Shown one piece after another: positions 25,435 to 34,566 of a stretch of DNA of 43,593 bases. The number at the start of each line of letters is the position of its first letter. Within the stretch, counting starts at the first letter, position 1. Origin of the DNA: Melghiribacillus thermohalophilus (GTDB lineage: Bacteria > Bacillota > Bacilli > Bacillales > Alkalibacillaceae); contig NZ_SMAN01000024.1 in NCBI RefSeq assembly GCF_004342905.1, forward strand, positions 1 through 43,593, given 5' to 3'. The notes under the pieces are model-generated. The model was not told the DNA's origin. It saw only the letters and a program-made list of their open reading frames with translations, and did not search any database. The translations under genes and the position numbers were made by a program.

Positions 25435-27174
25435 ATGAAAACAATTGTAGCTACCTTAAACGCCAAATATATTCATACCAGTCTAGCTCTTCGCTATTTA
25501 AAAGCTTATGCAGAGCCTGAGTTTCCGGTGGAGATAAAAGAATTTACGATCAAAGATGACCCATTGGACATTGCCAGCAAACTATACATGAAAAAACCCG
25601 ATGTCATTGGGTTCAGCTGTTATATCTGGAATATCCGTGAGACCATTTCGGTGATATCTATTCTGAAAAAAATATCACCTGATACCATCATTGTAGTCGG
25701 CGGTCCTGAAGTAACATATGACAGTGAAGAATGGATAGATAGACTCCCGGAGGTAGATGTCATTGTCCGTGGGGAAGGTGAACAAACATTTAAATCGCTT
25801 TTGTATGCGATAAAGCATCAAGATCCATTTGACATGATTCCTGGAATTACCTATGCAAAAAATGGTGAAGTTCAGGTTAATCCTCCCGCTCCAAAACTTG
25901 AGTTAGATCGCATCCCATCTCCATATCGGTTCAAAGAAGACAAACCTGATCTGCCCAAAAGGATCACGTATGTAGAGACGAGCCGGGGCTGCCCTTTTCG
26001 CTGCCAGTTTTGCCTGTCAAGCATCGAATTCGGCGTCCGCTACTTTAACATTGACCGGATGAAGGATGATTTGTCTTATTTAATGGAAAATGGAGCAAAA
26101 ACCATAAAATTTATTGATCGGACCTTTAACCTGGATAAAACGTATGCACTGGAGATTTTTGACTTCTTAATCCATCATCATCGGCCGGGCAATGTTTTTC
26201 AATTTGAAATAACCGCCGATATTATGAAACCCGAGGTGATGGATTTCATCAACAGAAATGCTCCGGAAGGTCTGTTCCGTTTCGAAATTGGGGTTCAGTC
26301 CACCAATGACCAGACCAACCGCCTGATTAAAAGATGGCAGGACTTTGGCAAACTGAGCCGGACGGTGAACATGATTAGGGAAGGCGGGAAAGTCGTGCAG
26401 CATCTCGATTTAATCGCAGGGCTTCCCGAAGAGGACTATGATTCTTTCAAAAAGACCTTTAATGACGTCTTTGAACTGAAACCTGAAGAATTGCAGCTAG
26501 GATTTTTGAAAATGCTCAGAGGAACAGGTTTAAGAATTCAGGCCGAACAATGGGGATACCAGTATATGGACGAAGCCCCCTACGAAGTATTGTCGAATCA
26601 TGTGTTAAGCTTTGACGATGTCACAAAGATTAAGCAGGTTGAAGACATACTTGAGAAATACTGGAATAAACAATTTTTTAACCATACCGTCCCGTATATA
26701 ACCGATCATGTTTTTCCTACTCCATTTGATTTCTTTCAGGAGTTCGGCATTTACTGGCATAAAAAAGGATGGAATAAAATTGGCCATCAGTTCACCGATC
26801 TGTTCAGAAGACTGCATCAATTTTTAAAGGAAAAGAGCGTTTCCAGCCTGGATATCATAGAAGGGCTGATGTATATCGATTTTTATAGAAACTTTAAACA
26901 AAAGCCCCATAAGCTATGGAACCATTCAATCACCCTCGACGAAAAGCAAACCATATATGATAAGCTATGGGAAATTTATCCCTTTGCTTCCTATGGCTTT
27001 CAAAAACGTGATATGAGAAAACATGTCCTCGTGCATCATACTACATTTGATGTTCAAACCTATCTTGGAAAAGGTGAAATCATCACGAAACCCGGCTGGA
27101 TGCTTGTCATTTACCACCCAAAAAAGGATGAGCCTATTTTTGATTTTGTTTGTTCATCCGACGAAGTCAGGTGA
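25435..27174 (+). CDS. B12-binding-domain radical SAM protein (DUF4080-type)
   Basis: A 579-residue enzyme. An N-terminal cobalamin-binding-type domain (about residues 1-140, with IIVVGGPEVTYD and VIVRGEGEQTF) is followed by a radical SAM domain whose cluster cysteines are Cys186, Cys190 and Cys193 (SRGCPFRCQFC). A C-terminal region of about 200 residues resembles DUF4080. The family includes methyltransferases and other radical enzymes of unknown substrate. It has its own terminator-like leader and is followed by a terminator, so it is monocistronic. Confidence 0.9.
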   Translation: MKTIVATLNAKYIHTSLALRYLKAYAEPEFPVEIKEFTIKDDPLDIASKLYMKKPDVIGFSCYIWNIRETISVISILKKISPDTIIVVGGPEVTYDSEEWIDRLPEVDVIVRGEGEQTFKSLLYAIKHQDPFDMIPGITYAKNGEVQVNPPAPKLELDRIPSPYRFKEDKPDLPKRITYVETSRGCPFRCQFCLSSIEFGVRYFNIDRMKDDLSYLMENGAKTIKFIDRTFNLDKTYALEIFDFLIHHHRPGNVFQFEITADIMKPEVMDFINRNAPEGLFRFEIGVQSTNDQTNRLIKRWQDFGKLSRTVNMIREGGKVVQHLDLIAGLPEEDYDSFKKTFNDVFELKPEELQLGFLKMLRGTGLRIQAEQWGYQYMDEAPYEVLSNHVLSFDDVTKIKQVEDILEKYWNKQFFNHTVPYITDHVFPTPFDFFQEFGIYWHKKGWNKIGHQFTDLFRRLHQFLKEKSVSSLDIIEGLMYIDFYRNFKQKPHKLWNHSITLDEKQTIYDKLWEIYPFASYGFQKRDMRKHVLVHHTTFDVQTYLGKGEIITKPGWMLVIYHPKKDEPIFDFVCSSDEVR

Positions 27175-27192
27175 ATCACTTCAACCTAATTT

Positions 27193-27226
27193 GCCCCTGT
27201 CCCTTTCTCCAACAGGGGCTTTATTT
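27193..27226 (+). terminator. Terminator of the B12-radical SAM gene
   Basis: GCCCCTGT (27193-27200) pairs with ACAGGGGC (27212-27219), followed by TTTATTT, just past the stop. Confidence 0.88.
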
Positions 27227-27348
27227 GGGGCTCAAACGGTTTTTGTTGAATATTGACGAAAAAAATTCAAAATATTGTAGAAATATATACCTGTTTGTGA
27301 TATAAATGGAATAGGTCAAATCTCACAGATTCAACAGTTGAATGACTA

Positions 27349-27443
27349 ATTCTTCCGATAATGGCAAACCTATCGAAAGGTAGGGACGCAAAACCACGGG
27401 CCTAAGGTTCTACGAACTAGGGTAGCCGGCTACCGAAGAAGAT
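27349..27443 (+). ncRNA. Cyclic-di-GMP-I (GEMM-I) riboswitch
   Basis: The conserved GEMM-I core is present in order: GGCAAACC, a stem capped by a GAAA tetraloop, GGGACGCAAA, GGGCCTAAGG (tetraloop receptor region), and GGGTAGCCGGCTACC. The closing P1 stem pairs ATTCTTC (27349-27355) with GAAGAA plus GAT (27435-27443). The aptamer binds the second messenger c-di-GMP. A terminator follows at once, so the switch most likely works by transcription attenuation. A 5-bp alternative pairing TGGAT/ATCCA just before the terminator would be a possible antiterminator. A -10-like TGATATAAA lies upstream at about 27298-27306. Confidence 0.93.
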
Positions 27444-27452
27444 GGATGTTAA

Positions 27453-27480
27453 GATCCACTTTTTTCGGTGGGTCTTTTTT
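27453..27480 (+). terminator. Riboswitch expression-platform terminator
   Basis: GATCCAC (27453-27459) pairs with GTGGGTC (27468-27474), followed by six T residues. It directly follows the aptamer and precedes the first gene of the operon by about 45 bases, so it can only act as an attenuator. Confidence 0.88.
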
Positions 27481-27524
27481 CTTTGTGCTTTAAACGATCC
27501 ACCAGACTTTGAGGAGGATGTAGC

Positions 27525-27629
27525 ATGAAACTTAAAAGCAAAAAAAACATCACCAAGAAAGATATTGTCAATTTAATTAAGGAAATCGACAAACAGCTAA
27601 GTTACAAACATAAAAAGAAAAACCGCTAA
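27525..27629 (+). CDS. 34-residue basic peptide, first gene after the riboswitch
   Basis: A small ORF with GAGGAGG eight bases before its ATG. The peptide begins MKLKSKKNITKKDIVNLIKE and ends in a polylysine tail (YKHKKKNR); it should be an amphipathic, strongly basic helix. No family is recognised. It stands 14 bases before the CheW-like gene, whose ribosome binding site AAAGGAGGTGAT overlaps its stop, so it is cotranscribed under the c-di-GMP switch. It may be a short regulatory protein or a translational leader. Confidence 0.65.
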   Translation: MKLKSKKNITKKDIVNLIKEIDKQLSYKHKKKNR

Positions 27630-27643
27630 AGGAGGTGATGAAG

Positions 27644-28096
27644 ATGGAAAAGTACGTAACCTTTTGCGTCCATGAAGTCGAGTTTGCGTTACCGATTGAT
27701 CATGTCAATTACATAGAACACCTTGAAGATATTACACAAATCCCGAAGACAAACCCCTTTGTACTCGGTGTATCCCATGTTCGGGGACAAATTATTCCTC
27801 TAATTGACCTGAAACATTATTTATTTTCCCAATCATGCAGACTGGATTCGACCACAAGGATCATTGGAATCTCATTTAACGAAAATCAACTGGGGATTGT
27901 CGTGGAAGAAGCGAAAGAAATCATGGATATATCACCGGATTCCATCCAGCAGGTATCCCATATTGATGAACATCATTTTCGTGTAGCCAGGCTTGAAAAT
28001 CGATTAATTTTAATCATGGAGCCTGAAGAATTGCTTAACAATAGAGATATTGGAAAAATTCTAAACCAATTGAATTTAGAAGAAATCAAAAAATAA
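27644..28096 (+). CDS. CheW-like chemotaxis coupling protein
   Basis: A 150-residue single-domain CheW protein that would link a chemoreceptor to the CheA kinase at the inner face of the membrane. Family marks are EFALPIDHVNYIEHLEDITQ, PFVLGVSHVRGQIIPLIDLK and LGIVVEEAKEIMDI. There is no response-regulator domain, so it is not CheV. The ATG at 27644 has AAAGGAGGTGATGAAG upstream. It is directly followed by a chemoreceptor gene, and no CheA is present in the window, so it should plug into the main chemotaxis array. Confidence 0.92.
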   Translation: MEKYVTFCVHEVEFALPIDHVNYIEHLEDITQIPKTNPFVLGVSHVRGQIIPLIDLKHYLFSQSCRLDSTTRIIGISFNENQLGIVVEEAKEIMDISPDSIQQVSHIDEHHFRVARLENRLILIMEPEELLNNRDIGKILNQLNLEEIKK

Positions 28097-28123
28097 CAGA
28101 GGTTTTTTTGGGGGATGTTATCA

Positions 28124-29878
28124 ATGAATATGAAAAAAATGAATGCACATTCTATTCGGACCAAACTGATTGTAATCGGTTTAATATTGCTGATCATACC
28201 TTCGGTTACCATCGGAATGATTTCTTATCAATCCAGTAAAAATGGGCTGGATGATCTCGGTGCTACGAATCTCGAAAATAGTGTCAAAATGGCGGTCAAA
28301 CTGATTGAATCACTAAATATGCAGGTTGAAGAAGGAGCCATCAGTCTTGAGGAAGCCCAGGAAAGAGCCAGGGAAATGCTGTTAGGCAAAAAACAGGACG
28401 ATGGTACAAGAAAAATAGAGCAGTCGATAGATATAGGGAAAAACGGATACTTTTTTGCTCTGGATGAAAATGGAACAACTGTATTGCACCCAACAGATGA
28501 AGGCGTTGACATGTGGGAAGCTGAAGATAAAAAAGGAAACAAGTTCATTCAGGAAACGGTAACAACTGCTAAAAACGGTGGAGGTTTTACATATTACGAA
28601 TGGCCGCTACCGAGTGATCCAGACTCTATCGAACCGAAAATCACCTATTCGGAACAGGATCCAAACTGGGGATGGATTATTGCGGCCAGTACATATATGT
28701 TAGACTTCAATCAAAAGTCTAATGAAATTTTCTACTCAACAGCTATTACAATTGGTGTTGCCCTTGTTGCAGGATTAATTGTTATCTGGTTGTTCTCGAA
28801 TTCTATGGCAAAACCGATTTCAATCGTGACAAATCAAATGAAGGAAATGGCTAATGGAAATCTCGGCCAGGAAGATTTATTCATCCGCACCAAAGATGAA
28901 GTGGGCGAGCTGGCCAGTGCAATGAACACCATGAAAAATGGGTTGAAGCAAATGATTCGAAATGTTTCAGGCGCTTCGCAACAGGTCTCAAGCCAGAGTG
29001 AAGAGCTTACCCAGTCAGCCAATGAGGTTACAGAAGGCAGTGAACAAATCGCTTCTACCATGGAAGAATTATCAGCCGGGGCTGAAACACAGGCTAACAG
29101 TGCTACGAATTTGTCTGAAATGATGAAAGATTTCCTGGAAAAAATCGAGCAGTCCTATGAAAAAGGAGAATTGATTTCCGAGTCATCCAATGAAGTGGTT
29201 TCCATGACCCAGGAAGGACAGGCCCTGATGAATCAATCTGTTGAACAAATGGAGAAAATTAATCAAATCGTAAATGATGCTGTTGAAAAAGTAAAAGGAT
29301 TGGACCAGCAGACACAGGACATCTCCAAACTGGTACAGGTGATAGAAGATATTGCTGAACAGACGAATCTCCTTGCCCTTAACGCAGCCATTGAATCCGC
29401 CAGAGCAGGGGAACATGGAAAAGGATTTGCTGTGGTTGCCGATGAAGTACGAAAGCTTGCCGAACAAGTTTCCACGTCCATCGGGGATATTACCCGTATC
29501 GTTTCCTCGATCCAGACAGAATCAAAAACCGTTGTGGACTCCCTGGAATCCGGTTACAACGAGGTTGAGTCCGGCACAAAACAAATCAGACTGACCGGCG
29601 AAACCTTTGAAAAAATGAATCAGTCCCTGACGGAAGTGGCGGCCAGTATTCAATCCATCTCTGAAAACTTGAGAGAAGTGAGCGACAACAGTAAAGAAAT
29701 GAATCGCTCGATTGAGGAAGTGGCTTCTGTTTCTGAAGAAGCAGCAGCAGGTGTCGAACAAGCGTCAGCTTCTGTCCAGCAGACCAGCAGTTCGATGGAA
29801 GATATTGCGAACAGCGCAGAAGAACTCGCTAAATTGGCTGAACAATTAAATGAACAGGTGAAAGTATTCAAGTTGTAA
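28124..29878 (+). CDS. Methyl-accepting chemotaxis protein with Cache sensor
   Basis: A 584-residue transmembrane chemoreceptor. The first helix (about residues 14-33) is followed by an extracellular sensor of single-Cache type (about 35-200, with [20 protein letters not shown] and [11 protein letters not shown]), a second helix (about 205-228), HAMP ([20 protein letters not shown]) and the long signalling hairpin. Its conserved tip is [20 protein letters not shown]. Glutamine/glutamate-rich methylation helices flank the tip. The start at 28124 is chosen for GGGG nine bases upstream. It is last in the riboswitch-controlled unit. The ligand is unknown. Confidence 0.94.
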   Translation: MNMKKMNAHSIRTKLIVIGLILLIIPSVTIGMISYQSSKNGLDDLGATNLENSVKMAVKLIESLNMQVEEGAISLEEAQERAREMLLGKKQDDGTRKIEQSIDIGKNGYFFALDENGTTVLHPTDEGVDMWEAEDKKGNKFIQETVTTAKNGGGFTYYEWPLPSDPDSIEPKITYSEQDPNWGWIIAASTYMLDFNQKSNEIFYSTAITIGVALVAGLIVIWLFSNSMAKPISIVTNQMKEMANGNLGQEDLFIRTKDEVGELASAMNTMKNGLKQMIRNVSGASQQVSSQSEELTQSANEVTEGSEQIASTMEELSAGAETQANSATNLSEMMKDFLEKIEQSYEKGELISESSNEVVSMTQEGQALMNQSVEQMEKINQIVNDAVEKVKGLDQQTQDISKLVQVIEDIAEQTNLLALNAAIESARAGEHGKGFAVVADEVRKLAEQVSTSIGDITRIVSSIQTESKTVVDSLESGYNEVESGTKQIRLTGETFEKMNQSLTEVAASIQSISENLREVSDNSKEMNRSIEEVASVSEEAAAGVEQASASVQQTSSSMEDIANSAEELAKLAEQLNEQVKVFKL

Positions 29879-29893
29879 TGACATTTAAAGACG

Positions 29894-29929
29894 GCTCCCT
29901 CTCTCGTCTTGAGAGCAGGGAGCTTTTTT
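29894..29929 (+). terminator. Terminator of the chemoreceptor operon
   Basis: GCTCCCT with CTCTC pairs with GAGAG and AGGGAGC (29894-29905 / 29911-29923, single base bulge), followed by TTTTTT, 16 bases past the stop. Confidence 0.95.
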
Positions 29930-30113
29930 AAGGACTCTACATCTATCATTTTGGAGAACAACCAACCTGGTGGTACTGTTATGTCACACGGACCATTTAA
30001 AATCACTCTGGCCACGAGTTGCACCGACCGTCCTTTCTTAGCGACCGGAGGATGTGGGCTGTACCAGTCTTGCTAAGCTCATGTTTTCTTGCATTAACGG
30101 GCTATTCGTCTAT

Positions 30114-30141
30114 ACTCGACTTCCACGTTTGACATATGATA
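30114..30141 (+). promoter_or_regulatory. Sigma-K/E-like sporulation promoter of the YjcZ gene
   Basis: CATATGATA (30133-30141) fits the mother-cell -10 pattern CATAnnnTA. An AC dinucleotide lies 17 bases before it (30114-30115), as in sigma-K promoters. It sits about 32 bases before the YjcZ-type gene. Short patterns like this can occur by chance. Confidence 0.4.
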
Positions 30142-30172
30142 AAAGTGTAAACCATTCAGGGGGTGAATAACC

Positions 30173-30295
30173 ATGCATGGATACGGGTATGGCTGGGGCA
30201 CCTGTTATCGCCCATACGGTTATGGCGGAGGGTTCGCCTTGATTGTTGTACTGTTTATATTACTGATCATTGTCGGAACAGCTTTTTATAGATAA
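30173..30295 (+). CDS. YjcZ family sporulation protein
   Basis: A 40-residue tiny membrane protein. A Gly/Tyr-rich head ([20 protein letters not shown]) is followed by the signature helix [20 protein letters not shown]. This is the tiny-transmembrane Bacillus family (YjcZ/SscA-like), made late in sporulation. The ribosome binding site AGGGGGTGA precedes the ATG. It is alone between two terminators. Confidence 0.93.
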   Translation: MHGYGYGWGTCYRPYGYGGGFALIVVLFILLIIVGTAFYR

Positions 30296-30306
30296 GGTGT
30301 TCGTTT

Positions 30307-30337
30307 AAAACGGCTGACAACATAAGTCAGCCGTTTT
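30307..30337. terminator. Bidirectional terminator
   Basis: A 12-bp perfect stem AAAACGGCTGAC / GTCAGCCGTTTT with a 7-base loop, shared by the YjcZ gene (plus) and the GGDEF-EAL gene (minus). Confidence 0.93.
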
Positions 30338-30350
30338 CCACATTCACGCA

Positions 30351-32321
30351 TTATTTAATGATCTGGCTAAGCCACCGGTCTGCTTCCTCTGGATGAACGG
30401 GCTTACTAAAATAGTACCCCTGTATTTCATCACACATCTGGCTTCTTAAAAATTCCAGCTGCTCCTTTGTTTCTACCCCTTCTGCGATTACTTTCATATC
30501 GAGGGAATGGGACATGTGAATGATGGACTTAACAATCGCCTGATTTTGTTTCTTATCGTCACTGATAAACAATCGGTCGATCTTTAATTTACTGATGGGA
30601 AACTGACTTAAATATTTAAGGGACGAATACCCCGTTCCAAAATCATCAATAGATACGTGAACCCCCAGATTCCGCAATCCATGCAACGTATCCATGATAA
30701 ATTCTTCATTTGAAACAGCCATACTTTCTGTAATTTCCAGTTCCAGATAGTGCGGAGACAATCCCGTTTCCTTCAAAATATCGGCGATTCTCTGTACTAA
30801 ATTTTTCTGCAGAAACTGTTTAGCCGATAGATTTACACTGACTTTTACGGGCGGATATCCCTTTTTCTGCCATCTTTTATTTTGTTTGCATGCTTCTCGG
30901 AGGACCCAGTCACCCAGCTCCATAATTAAACCCGTCTTTTCTGCAAGGGGGATGAACACGCCCGGAGGAATATTCCCCTTCTCTGGGTGATGCCACCTCA
31001 GCAATGCCTCAAAGCCAATTAATTTCTCCGTCTGAATATCAATTTGAGGCTGATAGTGAATGTCGAATTGGTTTTCACGAAAAGCTTTTCTCAGTTCCGT
31101 CTCCATCTGAAGCATTTCTTTAAAATTCTCCGAAATGGATGATTCAAATAACTTATAATGGTTTCGCTGATTTTGTTTAATCACGTGCATAGCCGAATCA
31201 GCATGTTTGATTAGCTCATTCGCGTTTTCCCCGTCTTCAGGAAAAAGGCTGATACCAATGCTGACAGTTATATAAAGTTCATAATCCGCAACAAAAATGG
31301 GCTCTTCAAAAGCGGTAATCATTTGTAAAGCAAATTGTTCTGCTTCCTGTTTGGATTGAATGTCTCGCTGTAGCACCAAAAATTCATCATCACCCATCCG
31401 TGCAATAAACGTCTTCTCATCCAATAACTGTTTTAATCGATCCGAACATGCCTTCAACAATTGATCTCCAAAATGGTAGCCAAGTGTATCATTTATTTGT
31501 TTAAAATAATCCACATCCATGAAGTGGACAGCTAATTTCCCACCGGCTTGCTTTGTTTCCACAATCGTTTCTTTCAAAACTTGATTAAAATAATTGCGAT
31601 TGGGCAAATCCGTTAGTTCATCATAATAGGCAATGAATTCCATCCTTTTTTCATGTTCAATCTGTGCCGTAATATCACGGATAAGTGCCATGCGCAACAT
31701 TTCATCATCTTCCTGATAAGGCTGAGATAAAATTTCCACATATAACGTGCTTCCATCCTTTTTACGGCCTTTTAATTGATAAGAAGACTCTTCTGTCGCA
31801 TTCACATTTTTCTCCAGTATTTTCTGGTACCTGGGATCCACCAGATCAAAAACTGACATATCCAGTAATTCTTTACGGGTATAACCTAACATTTTGGCAA
31901 AAGAACTGTCACATTCAACGATTTTACCGTTGTTATGAATCACCATCCCTTCGATGGGATCCACCCGCTTACTGTGTAATTCGTGGAACACTTTATTTCG
32001 GGACTCATTAAATCGGACAGGGTGCAGTAAAATACAGTACAATTGCTCCTGCACTTTAAACATTCTCAGCTGAAATAACCGTCTATCTTTTGTTTTCATT
32101 CTTGCTAATAATTGTATTTCCCGTTTTTCGTTGAGCTGATTGATATCAAAAAACTCATATATCGACCTTTTCGTTCCATCAGATTGTCCAAGCCATAAAT
32201 CTGCTGCAGGGTTTAGTTGTAAAATTTCGCCGGACTCATTGATGAGAATCAGGGCGTCCTTTATATGTTTTAAGAGCCAGTCAAAAACTCCGGGATTGAA
32301 TCCCTGGGATTCCATTGTCAT
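30351..32321 (-). CDS. PAS-PAS-GGDEF-EAL c-di-GMP phosphodiesterase, altered GGDEF
   Basis: A 656-residue cytoplasmic c-di-GMP protein. Two PAS domains (about residues 10-115 and 120-225) are followed by a GGDEF domain (about 225-390) and a C-terminal EAL domain (about 400-650). The GGDEF motif reads MGDDEF, with Asp for the second Gly, so cyclase activity is doubtful. The EAL domain has its key blocks: EALLRW, VSVNLSAKQF, LELEITES, DDFGTGYSSLKYL, KIDRLFI and EGVET, and should hydrolyse c-di-GMP. Start ATG 32321 behind AGGGGG. It is convergent to the c-di-GMP riboswitch operon, so it probably tunes that switch. Confidence 0.92.
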   Translation of the reverse strand: MTMESQGFNPGVFDWLLKHIKDALILINESGEILQLNPAADLWLGQSDGTKRSIYEFFDINQLNEKREIQLLARMKTKDRRLFQLRMFKVQEQLYCILLHPVRFNESRNKVFHELHSKRVDPIEGMVIHNNGKIVECDSSFAKMLGYTRKELLDMSVFDLVDPRYQKILEKNVNATEESSYQLKGRKKDGSTLYVEILSQPYQEDDEMLRMALIRDITAQIEHEKRMEFIAYYDELTDLPNRNYFNQVLKETIVETKQAGGKLAVHFMDVDYFKQINDTLGYHFGDQLLKACSDRLKQLLDEKTFIARMGDDEFLVLQRDIQSKQEAEQFALQMITAFEEPIFVADYELYITVSIGISLFPEDGENANELIKHADSAMHVIKQNQRNHYKLFESSISENFKEMLQMETELRKAFRENQFDIHYQPQIDIQTEKLIGFEALLRWHHPEKGNIPPGVFIPLAEKTGLIMELGDWVLREACKQNKRWQKKGYPPVKVSVNLSAKQFLQKNLVQRIADILKETGLSPHYLELEITESMAVSNEEFIMDTLHGLRNLGVHVSIDDFGTGYSSLKYLSQFPISKLKIDRLFISDDKKQNQAIVKSIIHMSHSLDMKVIAEGVETKEQLEFLRSQMCDEIQGYYFSKPVHPEEADRWLSQIIK

Positions 32322-32345
32322 TGATATTCCCCCTAGACTATGACT

Positions 32346-33710
32346 TTACCCAATAATAATTCTCTCTTTTGGATAGTGGTATTCACCCTGCTTCTTTTCG
32401 GTGTTAAACGAAAACAGGAAGGTAAGAATTCCAATTCTGCCAATAAACATTAACAGGATAATAATAATCTTACCCGTTGTGGTTAAATCCGGCGTTATGC
32501 CCATAGACAGACCTGTGGTGCCAAAAGCCGATGCTACCTCAAAAATGATTGGCATTAAAGGAAATGGCTCTGTTATTGTCAAGACAGTTGTTGCTCCAAA
32601 ACAAATAAATAATGCCATGATTGTTACTGTCACTGCTTTAAACAAATCCTCATCATGTATTTCTCTCCGAAAAATATGAATCCTTCTTTTTCCTCTTGCA
32701 AAGGTGAGCAAAAAGATGATCATAAGTGCAAACGTAGTCGTCCGAATTCCTCCCCCAACACTACTTGGCGATGCTCCGATAAACATCAAAGCAGACATGA
32801 TTAACTGAGATTGTTCCGTTAACATACTGACGTCCATTGTGGCAAGTCCAGCACTTCTCGTGGTTACAGACTGAAATAAACCATAAAAAATGATTTCATG
32901 CCATTTTTCACCTGCAAAATAGTGGTTCCATTCAAGTAAGATCAGAAAGAGAAAACCTACCACTACCAAAATAAAGTAAGTTAAGCTCGTTACTTTTGTA
33001 AACAATGAAAACCGTATATTTTTCCGTTTATCAGGAGCTGTTAATAAATATTGTTTCACTTCGACCAGGACAGGAAAACCTATAGACCCTAAAATAATAA
33101 GAATAATCTGAATGAACTGTACAAAGTAATCATTTTTAAAAGGGATTAATGACTGTCCAGTAATGTCAAAGCCAGCATTTGTTGTGGCACTAATGGATGC
33201 AAAAAAACCCTGTAAGAGAGCTTCTTCCCATGTTGGGAAATATCGTAAATAATAAGTGCTCAGAATAATAAATCCAATTAGCTCTATAAATATGATAATT
33301 TTCAAAATTTCTATCATTAGTCGTACCATTCCACGGAAAGTGACCTGGTTCTGGTCAGTCATAATTAATCGCCGTTCCCTGAGGCCGATTTTTTTTCCAA
33401 TAATAATCCAGATAAAGGTGCCAAGAGTCATGATCCCAATACCGCCAAATTGTAAAACAAATGCCAATAAAAAGATCCCAAAAGTATTAAAGGTATCTAC
33501 CACCGATATGACAGTTAAGCCTGTCACACTAACCGCACTCACGGAAGTAAATAACAGTTCTATAAAAGTCAAATCTACTCCGTCTTTATGTGCAACTGGC
33601 ATTCCAAGCAGAATACATGAAATGGTTACAGCCATTAAATAAAATAGTGCAATCATTTGAAATGGGGATAGTTTATCAAGCCAGTTTTCACGGAAACCTT
33701 TCTCCTGCAT
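32346..33710 (-). CDS. ktrD: Potassium uptake channel subunit, KtrB/KtrD type
   Basis: A 454-residue membrane protein of the Trk/Ktr family that forms the K+ pathway, working with a cytosolic gating ring (KtrA or KtrC). Four P-loop units are visible, each with its selectivity glycine: SVTGLTV, TTNAGFDITG, TTRSAGLATM and FGTTGLSMG. The length fits KtrB/KtrD. No ktrA/ktrC gene is adjacent, as for ktrD in B. subtilis; the KtrD symbol rests on that alone. ATG 33710 is better spaced from AAAGGAG than 33716. An extended -10 (TGCTATAAT) lies about 55 bases upstream. I see no ydaO-type c-di-AMP riboswitch. Confidence 0.88.
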   Translation of the reverse strand: MQEKGFRENWLDKLSPFQMIALFYLMAVTISCILLGMPVAHKDGVDLTFIELLFTSVSAVSVTGLTVISVVDTFNTFGIFLLAFVLQFGGIGIMTLGTFIWIIIGKKIGLRERRLIMTDQNQVTFRGMVRLMIEILKIIIFIELIGFIILSTYYLRYFPTWEEALLQGFFASISATTNAGFDITGQSLIPFKNDYFVQFIQIILIILGSIGFPVLVEVKQYLLTAPDKRKNIRFSLFTKVTSLTYFILVVVGFLFLILLEWNHYFAGEKWHEIIFYGLFQSVTTRSAGLATMDVSMLTEQSQLIMSALMFIGASPSSVGGGIRTTTFALMIIFLLTFARGKRRIHIFRREIHDEDLFKAVTVTIMALFICFGATTVLTITEPFPLMPIIFEVASAFGTTGLSMGITPDLTTTGKIIIILLMFIGRIGILTFLFSFNTEKKQGEYHYPKERIIIG

Positions 33711-33764
33711 ATTCATTTCTCCTTTGATTCCTGAAATTCCTTTTTATTCTGACATTCTTCTACT

Positions 33765-33773
33765 ATTATAGCA
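33765..33773 (-). promoter_or_regulatory. Extended -10 promoter of ktrD-like gene
   Basis: On the minus strand TGCTATAAT reads at 33773-33765, a consensus extended -10, about 50 bases before the gene. The rest of the gap 33774-33969 shows nothing recognisable. Confidence 0.55.
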
Positions 33774-33969
33774 ACATGATCTTAAGGATCTGTGAATGTT
33801 TGATAAATAAATATCTATATCTTTTCAAATGATTATCGGTTATAGGGCAAATGATATGTTTTTTGCATAACTGATTCTACCAAACAAAAATGGAACTCCG
33901 TTGCCCTTATCGGTCTTTTCGGACACATGCTCAACTATAGTACATTCCCTATTTCGTTACATTTATTTG

Positions 33970-34003
33970 AAAATAAAATAACCTCACCTATTTTCAGGTG
34001 AGG
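33970..34003 (-). terminator. Terminator of ywpF
   Basis: CCTCACCT and AGGTGAGG pair over 8 bp (33982-33989 / 33996-34003). On the minus strand TTATTTTATTTT follows. It lies ten bases past the ywpF stop. Confidence 0.88.
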
Positions 34004-34012
34004 GCATTGATG

Positions 34013-34435
34013 TTACACTGAGCTTGTAAATTTCTTTCTAAACTTCTCCAGTAATTCCTGGCCCTGATACCCCTGGTCAATCAAGTCCTGTAAAACTTGT
34101 TCGATATACTCCTGCTTTTTGTTGACAATAGTTCCTGTGAACAGCACATTCATATTGTCTCCTATTTGATTGATATCCACTACTTTTACAAGAAAGGTTG
34201 CAGGCTGGTTGGTTTCCTTAGATATTTTTACCTGCAGGACAAGATCACGATCAACTTTTTTTGCATTTTGAAACAATTCGAGATATTCCTGATCTGTATA
34301 TGCCTCAATCAACCAGCGGTTTTGATCGTCTTCGCGGTTAATAATTAATCCGTCTATCAGATCAACCGTTAATGTATGTAATTCTTCCCCCTGCTTCTCA
34401 AGGATATCGAGGTTGATCAGCTTAAATGTTTTCAT
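34013..34435 (-). CDS. ywpF: YwpF-like protein
   Basis: A 140-residue soluble protein similar to B. subtilis YwpF (MKTFKLINLDIL start, DGLIINREDDQNRWLIEA, NVLFTGTIVNKKQEYIEQVL). In Bacillus it is a minor protein of unknown function found in the sigma-B or transition-state context. The ATG at 34435 has GGAAGGTGG upstream. It is alone in its unit. Confidence 0.85.
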   Translation of the reverse strand: MKTFKLINLDILEKQGEELHTLTVDLIDGLIINREDDQNRWLIEAYTDQEYLELFQNAKKVDRDLVLQVKISKETNQPATFLVKVVDINQIGDNMNVLFTGTIVNKKQEYIEQVLQDLIDQGYQGQELLEKFRKKFTSSV

Positions 34436-34566
34436 GTCTTCCACCTTCCACTTCCTTATCCTTATTATAAAACGATAAACAAAAGCTTTCAAAATCCTTT
34501 TCTCGTTCTTTCTTGGTTATAATAAATTAGAGCTAATCCAACAGGAAAAAAGAGAGGGAGTAACGT

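Noticed and set aside
33717-33969. c-di-AMP (ydaO-type) riboswitch before the potassium transporter gene
   Set aside because: None of the conserved ydaO blocks is visible; only an extended -10 promoter is supported.
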